A stretch of 64,000 nucleotides of DNA, taken from contig PCDI01000004.1 of assembly GCA_002778195.1 (NCBI GenBank), forward strand, positions 2,312,418 to 2,376,417, read 5' to 3'. Positions 12,254-22,774 of the stretch are shown here, one piece after another (positions within the stretch are counted from its first letter, which is position 1; the number at the start of each line of letters is the position of its first letter). The position numbers were made by a program, and so were the translations under genes. The notes beneath the pieces were generated by a model. It saw only the letters and a program-made list of their open reading frames with translations. It did not search any database and was not told where the DNA came from. This DNA comes from Raffaelea ambrosiae (Eukaryota > Ascomycota > Sordariomycetes > Ophiostomatales > Ophiostomataceae).

Positions 12254-14200
12254 ATGCCGAAGCAGTACGTTGTCTTCGGACGGCTGATGCCGCCCATCAC
12301 GACCCGCCGCATCACCATCCTGCTGTCGGCCGTGTCCATCTTCGCCGTGTTCTCCATCATCGTCACCTTGCCGAGCGCCGTGCCCACGGGGCCCAGCCTG
12401 TCCAAGTTTGCCGATCACAAGTTTTCGCTGCCGCAGTTCACCGACAGCTCCAAATGGCGGCAGACCTGGAACAAGGGCTGGAACACCATCAGCCCCTTCC
12501 AGCCCAAGGCCCACGCTCCGCCGCGGCAAAAGGACGACTCGCACGGCGGCTCCTCCTGGTTCGCTGACTGGAAATGGATCTCAACGCCCTTTTCTTCGTC
12601 TCTGACCCTCGACGAGAGCCGCTCGCTGCTCCCCCCCCTGCACGAGCGCCCGAGAATCTACTGCTACTACGACACCACGGTCGAGCGCGAAGACGCCGAC
12701 AAGGATGCCGAGAGCGCCCTGCTGCTGACGTGGCGCCGGGCATGGTGGGCGCAGGGCTTCCGTCCGGTGATCCTCGGCGCCGGGGAGGCCATGGGCAACC
12801 CCCGCTACGAGGAGCTGCAACGCCTGCAGACGACCCCGGAAGCCAAGACGGACATCATGCGCTGGCTGGCCTGGGAGAACATGAACGGCGGCCTGTTGGC
12901 CCAGAATCTGCTGTTGCCCATGGGCTCGCGGGACGACCCGCTGCTGTCGTTTCTGCGCCGCGGGGAGTACCCGGCGCTGACGCGGTGGAAGGGCATTGGC
13001 GACGGCCTGTTCGCCGGCTCCAAGAAGGATGTGAGCAAGGCCATCAAGCTGGTTCTCGGCAACCCCGACCTGGCCAGCGCGAAGAGCTTCCTCGAGGCCA
13101 TTCCCAAGGACGCGGCGAAGACGGCGGCGGCGGCCGACGACGACGAGGGCGACGACACCAAGAAAAAGACCAAGGACTACCCATTTACCATTGACAGCAC
13201 CGTCCCGGCGGCCCTGGCCTTTTACGACGCCAAGACGGTGGCCACCAAGTACGCCAAGGTTGCCGACGAAATATCCAAGAACCGCGCGGCCGGCATGCGC
13301 AGCCTCAACGACCTCATCAACGGCCATCTGAACATTGCCTGGCAGAACCTCTTCTCTAGCGGCATCGCCGTGCTGAAGCCCGCCGCTGGGCACACGACAC
13401 ACATGATCGAGCCGGCCCTGGAGCTGGCGCACCGCCTGGCCCAGTGCGCGCAGACGCCCATGTCGGCCACGTGTCCGCCCAACATGCCCAAGTGCGAGCC
13501 GTGCGTGGCGCGGCAGAGGATGCGCGTGCAAACGCCGCCGACGTACCGCAACAAGACGACGCTCTTCACCATTGGCACGGTGCCGCACCCGTACACCTAC
13601 CAGCTGCTGGCGTACTCCGAGGGCGTTATGGACATCAAGTGGATCCGCCGCAAGTCCAAGCGCGACGCCTGGCTGTTTGACATCACCAAGGAGCTGCTGG
13701 GCACCGGCATCTCGGGCGGCACGCGCGTGCTGGAGTTCAAGCGCGCCGTGGCGGGCGACTACGGCGTATCCCACCACCTGTGGATTGCTGCCGAGCAGCC
13801 AATTCCCGAAGACGTCGACTGGCTGTTTGGCTTCCACGTGGCCCCGCTGGGCAAGGGCTTGGACACCGGCCACTCCCCGACGCCGGTCCCCGGTCCGGAG
13901 CGGCTTCCTCCGCCGAAGCACGACCAGGACGACGGGCCGGTGGCATCCAAGGAGGAGCTGGCGCGCGAGAAGACGCTGATGGAGCGGAGCAAGCAGGTGG
14001 GCCTTGGCAAGGACAAGAAGTACAACAGCATCCGCGACGTGATGGAGGCATGGAATCTGGCCGACGCGGAGGCGTGGAAGTTTGCGCGGGCCTACCTGGC
14101 ACGGGCCCATGTGGAGCGGGTCACGTGGGAGAAGGAGGAGGCCAAGTATGCCGACGGTGTGGGCAGCGAGAAGGGCCGCCGAGACAGTTTCTGGAACTGA
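12254..14200 (+). CDS. Conserved fungal single-pass (type II) membrane protein, function unknown
   Basis: A single exon of 648 residues starts at an ATG in context ttcacgATGCC. Residues 1-17 are short and basic, residues about 18-43 form one hydrophobic helix (ITILLSAVSIFAVFSIIVTL), and the rest is soluble. That fits a type II membrane protein with a luminal domain in the secretory pathway. The body opens with PRIYCYYDTTVER and continues with WRRAWWAQGFRPVILGAGEA, WLAWENMNGGLLAQNLLLPM and RWKGIGDGLFAG, which look like a conserved catalytic-type domain. Four clustered cysteines lie in CPPNMPKCEPC. This arrangement recalls Golgi glycosyltransferase-like proteins, but I do not recognise a defined family, so no reaction is assigned. 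Codon use is strongly GC3-biased, which opens long antisense frames. Confidence 0.85.
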   Translation: MPKQYVVFGRLMPPITTRRITILLSAVSIFAVFSIIVTLPSAVPTGPSLSKFADHKFSLPQFTDSSKWRQTWNKGWNTISPFQPKAHAPPRQKDDSHGGSSWFADWKWISTPFSSSLTLDESRSLLPPLHERPRIYCYYDTTVEREDADKDAESALLLTWRRAWWAQGFRPVILGAGEAMGNPRYEELQRLQTTPEAKTDIMRWLAWENMNGGLLAQNLLLPMGSRDDPLLSFLRRGEYPALTRWKGIGDGLFAGSKKDVSKAIKLVLGNPDLASAKSFLEAIPKDAAKTAAAADDDEGDDTKKKTKDYPFTIDSTVPAALAFYDAKTVATKYAKVADEISKNRAAGMRSLNDLINGHLNIAWQNLFSSGIAVLKPAAGHTTHMIEPALELAHRLAQCAQTPMSATCPPNMPKCEPCVARQRMRVQTPPTYRNKTTLFTIGTVPHPYTYQLLAYSEGVMDIKWIRRKSKRDAWLFDITKELLGTGISGGTRVLEFKRAVAGDYGVSHHLWIAAEQPIPEDVDWLFGFHVAPLGKGLDTGHSPTPVPGPERLPPPKHDQDDGPVASKEELAREKTLMERSKQVGLGKDKKYNSIRDVMEAWNLADAEAWKFARAYLARAHVERVTWEKEEAKYADGVGSEKGRRDSFWN

Positions 14201-14824
14201 GTACGGAACTGATTCTCGTTTGGGGAGGGGAGGGGGTTGCTTATGAAGAACCTGTGCTACTAATATTGGTGGGCATGCTGTTTTTTGCCGTTCTCGTTTT
14301 GGTTTCGGGGGAGTTTTGGGGGCCTTCTTTCTGTTTTGTATCCCATCTTTCTTTCTTGTTATTTTACACTTAGGGTTTTTTTTTTCTTTATTTCTTTTTT
14401 TCTTTTGTTTGTACATCTGCGTCATTGTACTTGGCTAGATGCATTGGGGGAAACAGTGGACAGGGAACATAGAGAATTTCTACAGATTCAAGAGAGACAA
14501 AATCAAGGCAAAAATTGGACAGGTTGTATATGTTTTATGGAATGATAGGCGGGATGTTGAATCCTTCTAGCCGACATCTAAGATGAGAAACAGTAAACAA
14601 CAATGGGGGAGGAAGAAGAGAAAGAGAAGTTTTTGAAATCCAGACTTTGGGTTAGGCCAAAGTGGGAAAGACTCATAAGACGAAAAGACAACAGACAGCT
14701 CACACGGTTTTTTTTTTTTTTCATTTTTCATTTTTCCCACACCACCACGAACACCTCCAGCACGACTAACACCACCCGCCGCCACGAACCGTCTTTAACA
14801 AATGTCCAACCCCCCTTCTCTCCT
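14201..14824. other. 3' intergenic region between convergent genes
   Basis: The two flanking genes converge here, so the stretch should contain both 3' UTRs. It has T-rich runs near 14380-14410, a 13-T run near 14709-14721, and no recognisable gene. Confidence 0.5.
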
Positions 14825-15713
14825 TCAAGTGCGTGCGGTATCGCCGCTCATTTCACCGCCGAGTTCTCGTGAAGTCGGACCGCGGCGCGTCGCCGAGTTG
14901 CCGTTGGCCAGGGCCGTCAAGTACGAGGCCACGGCAAAGCGGGCGGCCTCGGCGGCCTCATCCGCCTTGCGCAGCGTATCCTCGGCCTTGCTGAGGACGT
15001 CCTCCAGCGAGGACAGGGTGGGGTTGGCAGGAGAGGCTGTCTTGCCGTTGGTGGCAGCAGAAGCAGTAGCGGCCTTCTCGGCAGCCTTCTCGGCAGCGTC
15101 CTTCTCTTTCAGGAGCTCCCAGATGTGGGCATTCAGCCACAGACCGGCCAGCTGGTCGCGCGGCATGGTGCCTGCACCGCTGATGCGGCCGCGGCAGGTG
15201 GCGCTGCCGCAGAGGCAGTCGAACGACTGGGCCATGTCCCACTCGGTGGATGGGTAGAAGAAGGTGAGCTCGTCGCCGCGACGGAGGCCCTTGGGGCCGA
15301 CCCAGATGACGCGGCTGGACATGTCGAAGATCTGGTGGGTGGGTGGGTGGTGTAAATTGAGTTTTTTTGTTTTGTTTAGTTTGCTATCGGTACTCTTGCC
15401 TCTCTCACAAATATCACCACACACCACACTCTCATTGTTCACTCACCAGTGACGGGTCACATGAGTGGTTGATGTACAGCAGATCGCTGTTCAGGTTGAT
15501 GTGCTGGTGCTTGCCGACCTGGACGGTGGCGTACGTGGGAGCCGCGGCGGGCGTGAGCGGCGGACTGCTGAGGCTCGCAAACAGAGCGAACGGCGGCAGA
15601 TCGACACGGGAAATGCTCTTGGTGGTAAACTCGTTGCTGTTGGTAGCGACGATGACCTCCTGGACGTCCGGGTGGGACGGCTGCTTCCAGTGCGGTTTCA
15701 GTGGGGCGGCCAT
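14825..15713 (-). CDS. Small SET-domain protein
   Basis: Exons 15713-15447 and 15331-14825 (115-nt intron, GTGAGT...ACCAG) encode 257 residues. The join falls directly after the SET-motif asparagine box NHSCDPSL (82-89) and restores IFDMSSRVIW. Further signs are the RGDELTFFYPSTEW segment with the likely active-site Tyr115 and a post-SET cysteine set C128-x-C130-x4-C135. These motifs bind S-adenosylmethionine and shape the Lys channel in methyltransferases. The N-terminal half of a full SET domain is short, as in the small fungal SET proteins. Residues about 160-230 are an Ala/Lys/Glu-rich, probably helical tail. The substrate cannot be told. The gene has about 7 kb of gene-free DNA upstream. 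Confidence 0.85.
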
Positions 15714-16120
15714 CGTGACGACTGGTGCGAGCTGCAACGAGAGAACAGAGACAGGGGCCCCTAAGAAAAAGAAAAAAAGAAAAAGGGAGCAAATAAGAAA
15801 ATGTGTATATGTGCTTGTTGTGTGCTTGAAAGGGAGAGAGAATAAGACAGGCGAGAGGGTTCTTTTGGTTCCTCTGACGAGTTGTCTCAGCAAAAAAAAA
15901 AAAAAAAGTTGCAATTGGTGTAAGCGGTCGTCTGTATAATAATCCTTGCTACAGGACAGGACAGGCCAATGGTATAAGTATGGTTCAGTTGTGTTTGTTT
16001 TGATGCCAACAAATGCCAGTGCTTGTGTTGTTTGGTTTTTCACAACCAGAAACAGAAAAAAACATGTACTTCTGGCCTCCTCTCTCGCTTGTAAACCCTT
16101 CCCCCCCCCCACAGCCTCCC

Positions 16121-16158
16121 TATATATATACATTCACACACACACACACACACACACA
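16121..16158. repeat. TA and CA microsatellites
   Basis: Five TA units (16121-16130) are followed within a few bases by twelve CA units (16135-16158). They lie about 400 bp upstream of the SET-gene start codon. Confidence 0.9.
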
Positions 16159-18450
16159 TCACACGCTTTTCTACTTGTGCTGTTTTCGTTTCGTACGACT
16201 GGGGGCTTAGTGCCAGCAGCCCAAGTTAGCCGGCCAGGGAGGACTCCATTTTTTCCCCTGCCTTTCCCTTACGTCTTCTTCCGCCCATGGGGCCCTCTTC
16301 CCTGCAAGCCGATTCGTTGCGTGCCAGCTTCATCTGCCGGGTTCCTATTATCGAACCAACTAACTAGAACTCTCCTCCTCGTGTTTACAGTCTCTCTTCT
16401 TATTTCCTCGTTGGCTCGTTTTGATGGCTCTGGCTCGCGTCACCTCCTTCCATGCTTTTGCTCGCTTGCAATAGCCCTCGTTCTTTCACAGTAGGAACGA
16501 AGTGTCTCCTGACTGCCTGCATGGCACTTCTCTGTTAGCCCTGTTTTTTTTCTTTTATGCATTTTTTATTTCTGCCACTGCCCTTCCCTTCCTGCGAAGC
16601 CCACTCGCTTTGGGGTGGCTTGCTCCTGCTGTTGCTTCTCCTCACTTGCAACCCCAAACACAACCCCCAAAAAGTTCCGTGTCTCCGTGGGGTAAATGAG
16701 AGAACGTCCATTGGAAGCTGGACACGGCCAATTGAGGGGTGCAAAAAGTCCTCCCAGGACACGAAGTACGCCAAGTGTCAGATACAACGAGTAGGAGTAT
16801 GCAGACATGGCATACACACACCACACCACACCATATGCAGGCGAAGACGCAAGACACCCGCGAAAAAACGCGGGGGATTTTGGGGCCCTTTGTCTGTTCC
16901 GAGGACAGCAAACCAAATAAAGCAGCGAGAAAATCTCCTTTCCTTACTCTTTGCTGCTGCAGAACAATACGGGAACCTGGAAACCTCTGGACCTCGGGAT
17001 TGGCAAGCAATATGGATCCGGCTCCGGTAAAGCACTTTCGGGCCGGCCAATCAGGTGATACTTCGCTTTCCCAACGCGGTAAGAGGGGAATGGGGGGGGG
17101 GGNGGGGCGCCGAAACGAAACGCGATGCTAAGCGTTGCGATTTGGCAAACACGTGAAGACCCCAGCTACGTAAGCAATGCACATGACCTGCTATTTTTCT
17201 AAATTTTCCCTTTTTGGTGCTTGGGGGAATGGGTTCTCCACACTGGATTGGTTCTCTGTGTCCTGGTTGGTGGCTGCTCTTGGCGCAGTGACGAGCTTCG
17301 ACAAGAGACAAGTGAGAGAGAGCGAGAGCCGTGTTTTGCGAGCTGGTGATCCTGCGTGCCTCTTTTTTGCCAGCAATTCATTCCCCCCTCATCCCCCCCC
17401 CCACGCGCGGCAGTTGAAGGGACGCAGGCAGAGAAAAATCACGGAGAAATGGCGGAGAGATGACACGGCACAGAAAAAAAAGGAATAGGCCAGACCAAAA
17501 GTCATAGCAGAGAGAGAAGAAAAGAACGCACCAGACCAGAACGTCATAGCTGGGGGGGAAGAGAGAGAGAGAGAAAGGCCAAAGCACCCCAAAGTATCCT
17601 AAAACGTCCCGTCCGTTCCAGGGGCTGAACAGAAGAGAAGACAGACCCTCTGCGAGGAATTGTTCCAGAAGCCGTACTGAGCGGCGAAAACACGGCAGAA
17701 TGCAACACGCTCGGAGCCTTGGGAGGGGGGACAGACGGAAGGAAAGCAGACAAGACACGGGAAAGGTGACCAGGTTCGTAGACCAAGTTTTTTTTTTTCT
17801 TTGGTTTTTGTTTCTGTCATTTTGGGGGGTCTTTGTGCCTTACTCTCTGTGCCGTGTCGCGTGGATGGAATGATCAGAGCACCGCGCGGGAGCTTTGACA
17901 AAACATGCGGATATGGGATCAGGCGAAAAAAGGAGCTGTTCCTCTTCTCGCCATTTCTCGGCAGCTCTGCTCGGACCGTTTGGGGGGGGGGGGGTTATTG
18001 CCTTTACGGGAGCTATCCTGTTTTCCTGTCATTTTTTTTGGGTTTGCCGTGTGTGGTTTCGAAGGCGGTTGCCAAGCGCAGGCTGCCTTGGTAAGAGCAT
18101 TCAAAGACAGGATCAGGAGGCGGAGCCTTAGCCGACACCTTGCTCTCTCACAGGTGCTGCCTTGGAATCGGCAACGGCAACTAGGCAACCGGGAAATGAT
18201 CCAAGCCACGGAAAGAGACGGGGGGCTCGGCTTACATGCAAACGACGGCACAGTTGCCGGGGAGGTCTCGTGACACTTTGATCGGGTGGATGCAACGCAA
18301 AAAGACGCCTTTGAGGAAAGGCGAGATTTTTGTCTCTCTTTTGTGTCTCTTTCTGTTTTCTGTTTCTTGAAGCGGGTCTGACACGAAAACGAAGCAGTCC
18401 CGAGACGCAGGAGCGCTTCCAGGCCCATCAGAGAGGAGCCTGTCGAGAAA

Positions 18451-18500
18451 GAGCTGTCCCCAGGAGCTGTTCCCAGGAGCTGTCCCCGGGAGCTGTCCCC
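18451..18500. repeat. 13-bp minisatellite, unit GAGCTGTCCCCAG
   Basis: Nearly four tandem units with one substitution each in copies two and three. Intergenic. Confidence 0.9.
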
Positions 18501-20982
18501 ATCCCTTGCTCGGTCTCTTTCTGGGTCTCGCGCGCTGGTTGGGTATCCGGGGAGAGAGCCTTGTCGCTGGTCGGCTGCATCGCTCTCATCGGCTGCATCC
18601 AGCCAGCCTTCTCGTCCCATTGTAGGAGGGGCTGCATGCGAGCTATTTCGATTTGTTCCGATGTCTTGTCGCTTGTCCTGCTACCCTTCTCGTCTGTGTG
18701 TTTTGATCCCTCATTGCTTGTCTGATGGGCCATGCCACCACTCTGTGGCCACCTTGTTGGCACTTTTCTCCCACCCCCATCGACTTGAAACAACAAGACG
18801 TTACGAGTCTGGGCTGCTGGAAGATAACGGATGAAGACCCCCATCCCCCCTTCCCACTGGATCTGTGTGCCAATGGGGCAGGCTTCCACGATCATGGGAA
18901 AGCATGAAGAGCGCGCACTGACAACGGATGGGCAACTTTATGATGGCCCTATTCCCACAAGGGGCTGGGAACAGGACGAGTGACTGCTACAACGGCGTCA
19001 GTGCGTCTCTGTCATGCGTCGGAACATCGCTGTGCGCAAGAAAAGGTGGGAAGACAGCTCGACAAGAAAAGTGGAAGAGCGTGAAAAGATCAAACCAACG
19101 CAAGGCAGAGGCCGCGTTGTCGTCTGTGGCGTCGGGCCATTCCAAGTGGGAAAGGCGGCCATTTTCTCCCCCTTTCGGCGGCAGCTACCGGCTGCGGCAC
19201 GTTCTCAACACAGAAAGAAGATGGGCTGCTTTCTCTCTGGATAGGGACAAGAGCATGCCGGCCTTTCTGGCCGGGTGTGAGAGAGAGGATGCAGAGGATG
19301 CTCCGTCTATTTTTTTGCCCCCCAGATTACTTCGCCACCGTTCCCTGTGTGGGGAACTGCCCGGCAAGGCCCGCCGATGTTCGCTCCCCAGTGCAGGACA
19401 ACGAGAAAGAGAGACGAAACAGAGACACAAGAGAGACGAATGGGAAACAGATGAGAAACAAATCAAAGAGAGAGAGCAATGACGACAGCAGGGTCTTACC
19501 GATGGCATCCTGCTCACGAGGGAAACAGCACAAGAATGAGAGCCAAGATGGAAAAAAACAAAAAAAAACAAAAAAACAAAAAAAAAAACACACATGTACT
19601 GGTCGGCAACCCATGCCCAGACATTTCCAAGTCAGCCTGACGCACCGCTGGCCCCGGTGGCCTTGTTAGAGAACCGCGAATTGAGTCGCTCCTTCTGTCC
19701 GGATGAAATGCGGCCTTGGCCACCGGCGTTCAGGCTGCGTGAAGTTTTGTGCAGCCTTCGGAGACTGACCAGACGACGTATCTTTCTACGCCCGACAACC
19801 CCCCCCCCCGGTTCTTTCGTTCTTTTTGTTTCATACAGCTGGACCCTGATTGCCATATTGAACGACAGACAAAGAGGAACACGCCGTCGTGGCCTCGGTG
19901 ACTCGTATCGTAGCACGGCTACACAGCTTTCTGCACATGCTCTGCTTGGGCTCGGACCCGGACGTCGGGCTGGGCATGATACAGCTTGCCGCTGTTCCTT
20001 TGCCAATGCGCAAGCGCGGCAGACCTTGGCAGCCCCCCCCCAAGATGGATGGCATCTGCCATGGCGTTTACCAAAGAAGGCGACCCAATAGCACAACCGC
20101 TACAGGACGTGCGGGTTACGGGCATCCGAGGTCACAGCAGGGACGAGAGGAATGGGCTGCCTCTTAATGCAGGGGCATAGATACCATGCTCCCAACCTGT
20201 CAACTGCACAATCTGATGTCCAGTCAGCTGCTGCTGCAAGTTCATGCATTTCATGCCTCCACACAGCAATCCTTGTTTTCCGTGTCGTGTCAGCCCTACC
20301 ACGCAACGACACAACGACGCAACGACGCATTTGTGTGGCTGATAGTGACTCCTTCATTTGATTCTCTCTTCTTTTTGCTGGCTCGCGCACAACCCCAACG
20401 TGCCCTGGTTGCCACCCACCGTCGAAGATCGGAGGGGGTCACCTGCAGCGGAAGGGCGAAGCGAGAACGTTTTGGGACGTGTAGTGTGTGCATTTTGGAT
20501 CGTCTTGCTCTCGCCCGCCTTCCCCCAGAAGATCACCGAATCTGGGAGGATCCTATCTGGGGATGGCAAATGACATAGCTCCGGAGCCGTCCCAAACGAG
20601 ACGACCGTGAGCAGGACACAACACACACAGGCCGGGCCCAAAGAGGGAGGAGCCCAAAAAGGCGGGATCCATTACGGATACCCTGTTTCGGGGGAAAATG
20701 GTGGATGGACGGTCCTGGTGAGAATGAAGGGATCCAAGAGCTGCGTCGTCTGTGCGCCAACCACAGAAAGCGAAAAGAAGAGAAAAGAAGAGAAAACAAC
20801 AGAAAACAACAGAAAGCAACAGAAAGAGAGGAAAGACAGGCCGAGAGCACGAGCGTCCAGGACAGCTTACGCCGAGCTGCTGATAATGGATGGCTGATGT
20901 CTGGGTCGTGGTTGCTGGGCCATACACATAGTATCGAGTCACGCTCACATCCACCATATACCAGTGTGTTATACCCTACACG

Positions 20983-21015
20983 CACTGCACACTGCACACT
21001 GCACACTGCACACTG
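20983..21015. repeat. 7-bp tandem repeat, unit CACTGCA
   Basis: About 4.7 perfect copies, followed by more irregular CACA-rich sequence to about 21065. Intergenic. Confidence 0.9.
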
Positions 21016-22774
21016 TCCATACTACACACACAATGCACACACAGCACACAGACGTGCGCTGCACACCGATACACACTCCCTGCCACCTTCTTCCCTCTCC
21101 CCACTCTCATTCGTTCTTGCACATGCCGGCGATCAAACGGCCCTGGCGGCTGGTGGCCTATGATGGGGTGGTATGCCACGTGCAACGCTTCGGTAGACTC
21201 TCCCATCGGGTGGGCCACTGGCATCGTCTCGCGACGTCCCACACCTCCTTCCCTGTCTCCCCTGGCCCTGTCCCCCGTTCCTTCCCTCTCCGGCTGGGTA
21301 GGTATCGGGGAACAACTAATACGATAAAATAAAAAAGAAAGACCAGAAAAAAAAAAGTTCATAGCTCCTGCGGCCTCCACTCCACCCTCACGGCTCCCTC
21401 TCTTTCGTCATAATACAAGCAGCTATTCATCAGGGGAAGGACACTGCACCGTTCCCTGTTTCTGGCCCAGAACGAAAAAAAAAAAAAAAAACCATGTCAC
21501 ACGCGTGTGCGCCTATCTTATATCCCCTCAGCCTGGTAGCGTGTGGCACAGACGTGCATATCTGGCGGTGGGTGCTGCCTGGGTCAGGCAGTGGTGGGGA
21601 GGGGGTGTGCAGGGACGTAGAAGGGGGCAGAGGACCAGACCGGGTGTGAGCAGGACATATTGGTATGAGGCAAATGAAGGATGACCTTGGGGTTGGGTGA
21701 GCAAAAGTGACGTACATGTCTGTCGGTGTGTGTATCATGAACACACCCAAAGCCACGGTCAAATATCACGCCTCTCCCACTTTCTCTTTTTCCCTCTTTT
21801 TTTCTTTTGTGACGCGAGACAGATAAACCTCCCTTTCCTCCACGCAGACGTTCACATACGCCAGAGACAGCCAGCTCACAAACTCTCCAGCAGAGACCCG
21901 CGGCCATCAGTATCTACCTGTTCCCCGGCCTTGCACAACAGGTTTTCCTCTTTGCAGTGCTTCCTGGGGCTCTTTTGCAGCTTCCTCGATTTTATTTTTG
22001 GGTTTGGCAGCTGTCAGCAGCTAAGCTTTCAAAAGATTTATTTCGTGTTAGTCAATTCCCAAGTCGCCATGCGTTTGTTCGGATCAAGTTTTGCTTACCA
22101 AAAATGGACAAAGCAGCCCAGCCCTTCTTTGGCCATGGCGGTCCGGCATACAACTGTCACCGGCATCCAGACCGACAAGCCATATCCCAAGCCGGAGCCG
22201 GATCCGCCTATGCCTAATCCGCCCAAGCCAAACGAGACAGATTCGTGTTAAAAACATGGACCCCAAAAACACATGGGCCAAGAAAATAAGAAAAGAGAAA
22301 AAAGATCAATAAAAAGGAACTACAGGCCAACATGTGGTTAGACCAGAAACAACGGGACCAGTCTTCTTGCAACTTCCAAGCGACTTGACATTTTGTGGTC
22401 AACAACCGCAGATGGGGTCTACGAATGCTCTTGTGCCTGGACAAGAAGGCTGCGGAAAGTGACTGGCAAGGGAACGGAGTATGGCAAACATGACCTGTAA
22501 GGAGTTGAACCGACCCAGCTACTTGTGCGGTGTAGCTCCGGTTTGTATGATACTGTCTGTATTTGAAAGTAACTATTATTGGAAGATTCAACTGCTCGTG
22601 AGAGGATCCAGAAACAAAAGGCGTGTATTGACATAGAACTATTATATGCAAGGCCAAAAAATGCAAATCCCACAAAACGCCATCTCTTTCCTCTTGACCC
22701 CCGTATGTGTTCTTTTTACATGCATCTGTTTTTTTCCCATGGGGGGGCCCAAGTTTTTTTGGGGGGTCTTTTCT

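Larger units (their letters stand above)
15714..22774. other. Large gene-free region (about 7 kb)
   Basis: No frame here resembles a known protein and no spliced model could be built. It lies upstream of the SET gene and downstream of RRN6. Content includes TA and CA microsatellites (16121-16158), an ambiguous base in a G run (17103), G and A homopolymers (for example about 17981-17994, 19551-19589 and 21475-21491), a 13-bp minisatellite (18451-18500) and a 7-bp array (20983-21015). Pyrimidine-rich and purine-rich blocks alternate. It could hold a long 5' leader of the SET gene, non-coding RNA or decayed DNA. Confidence 0.6.

Noticed and set aside
12581..14425. A 614-codon open frame antisense to the membrane-protein gene
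   Set aside because: It mirrors the GC3-rich sense frame, is rich in Arg, Gly, Leu and Val without domain signals, and has no conserved motif.
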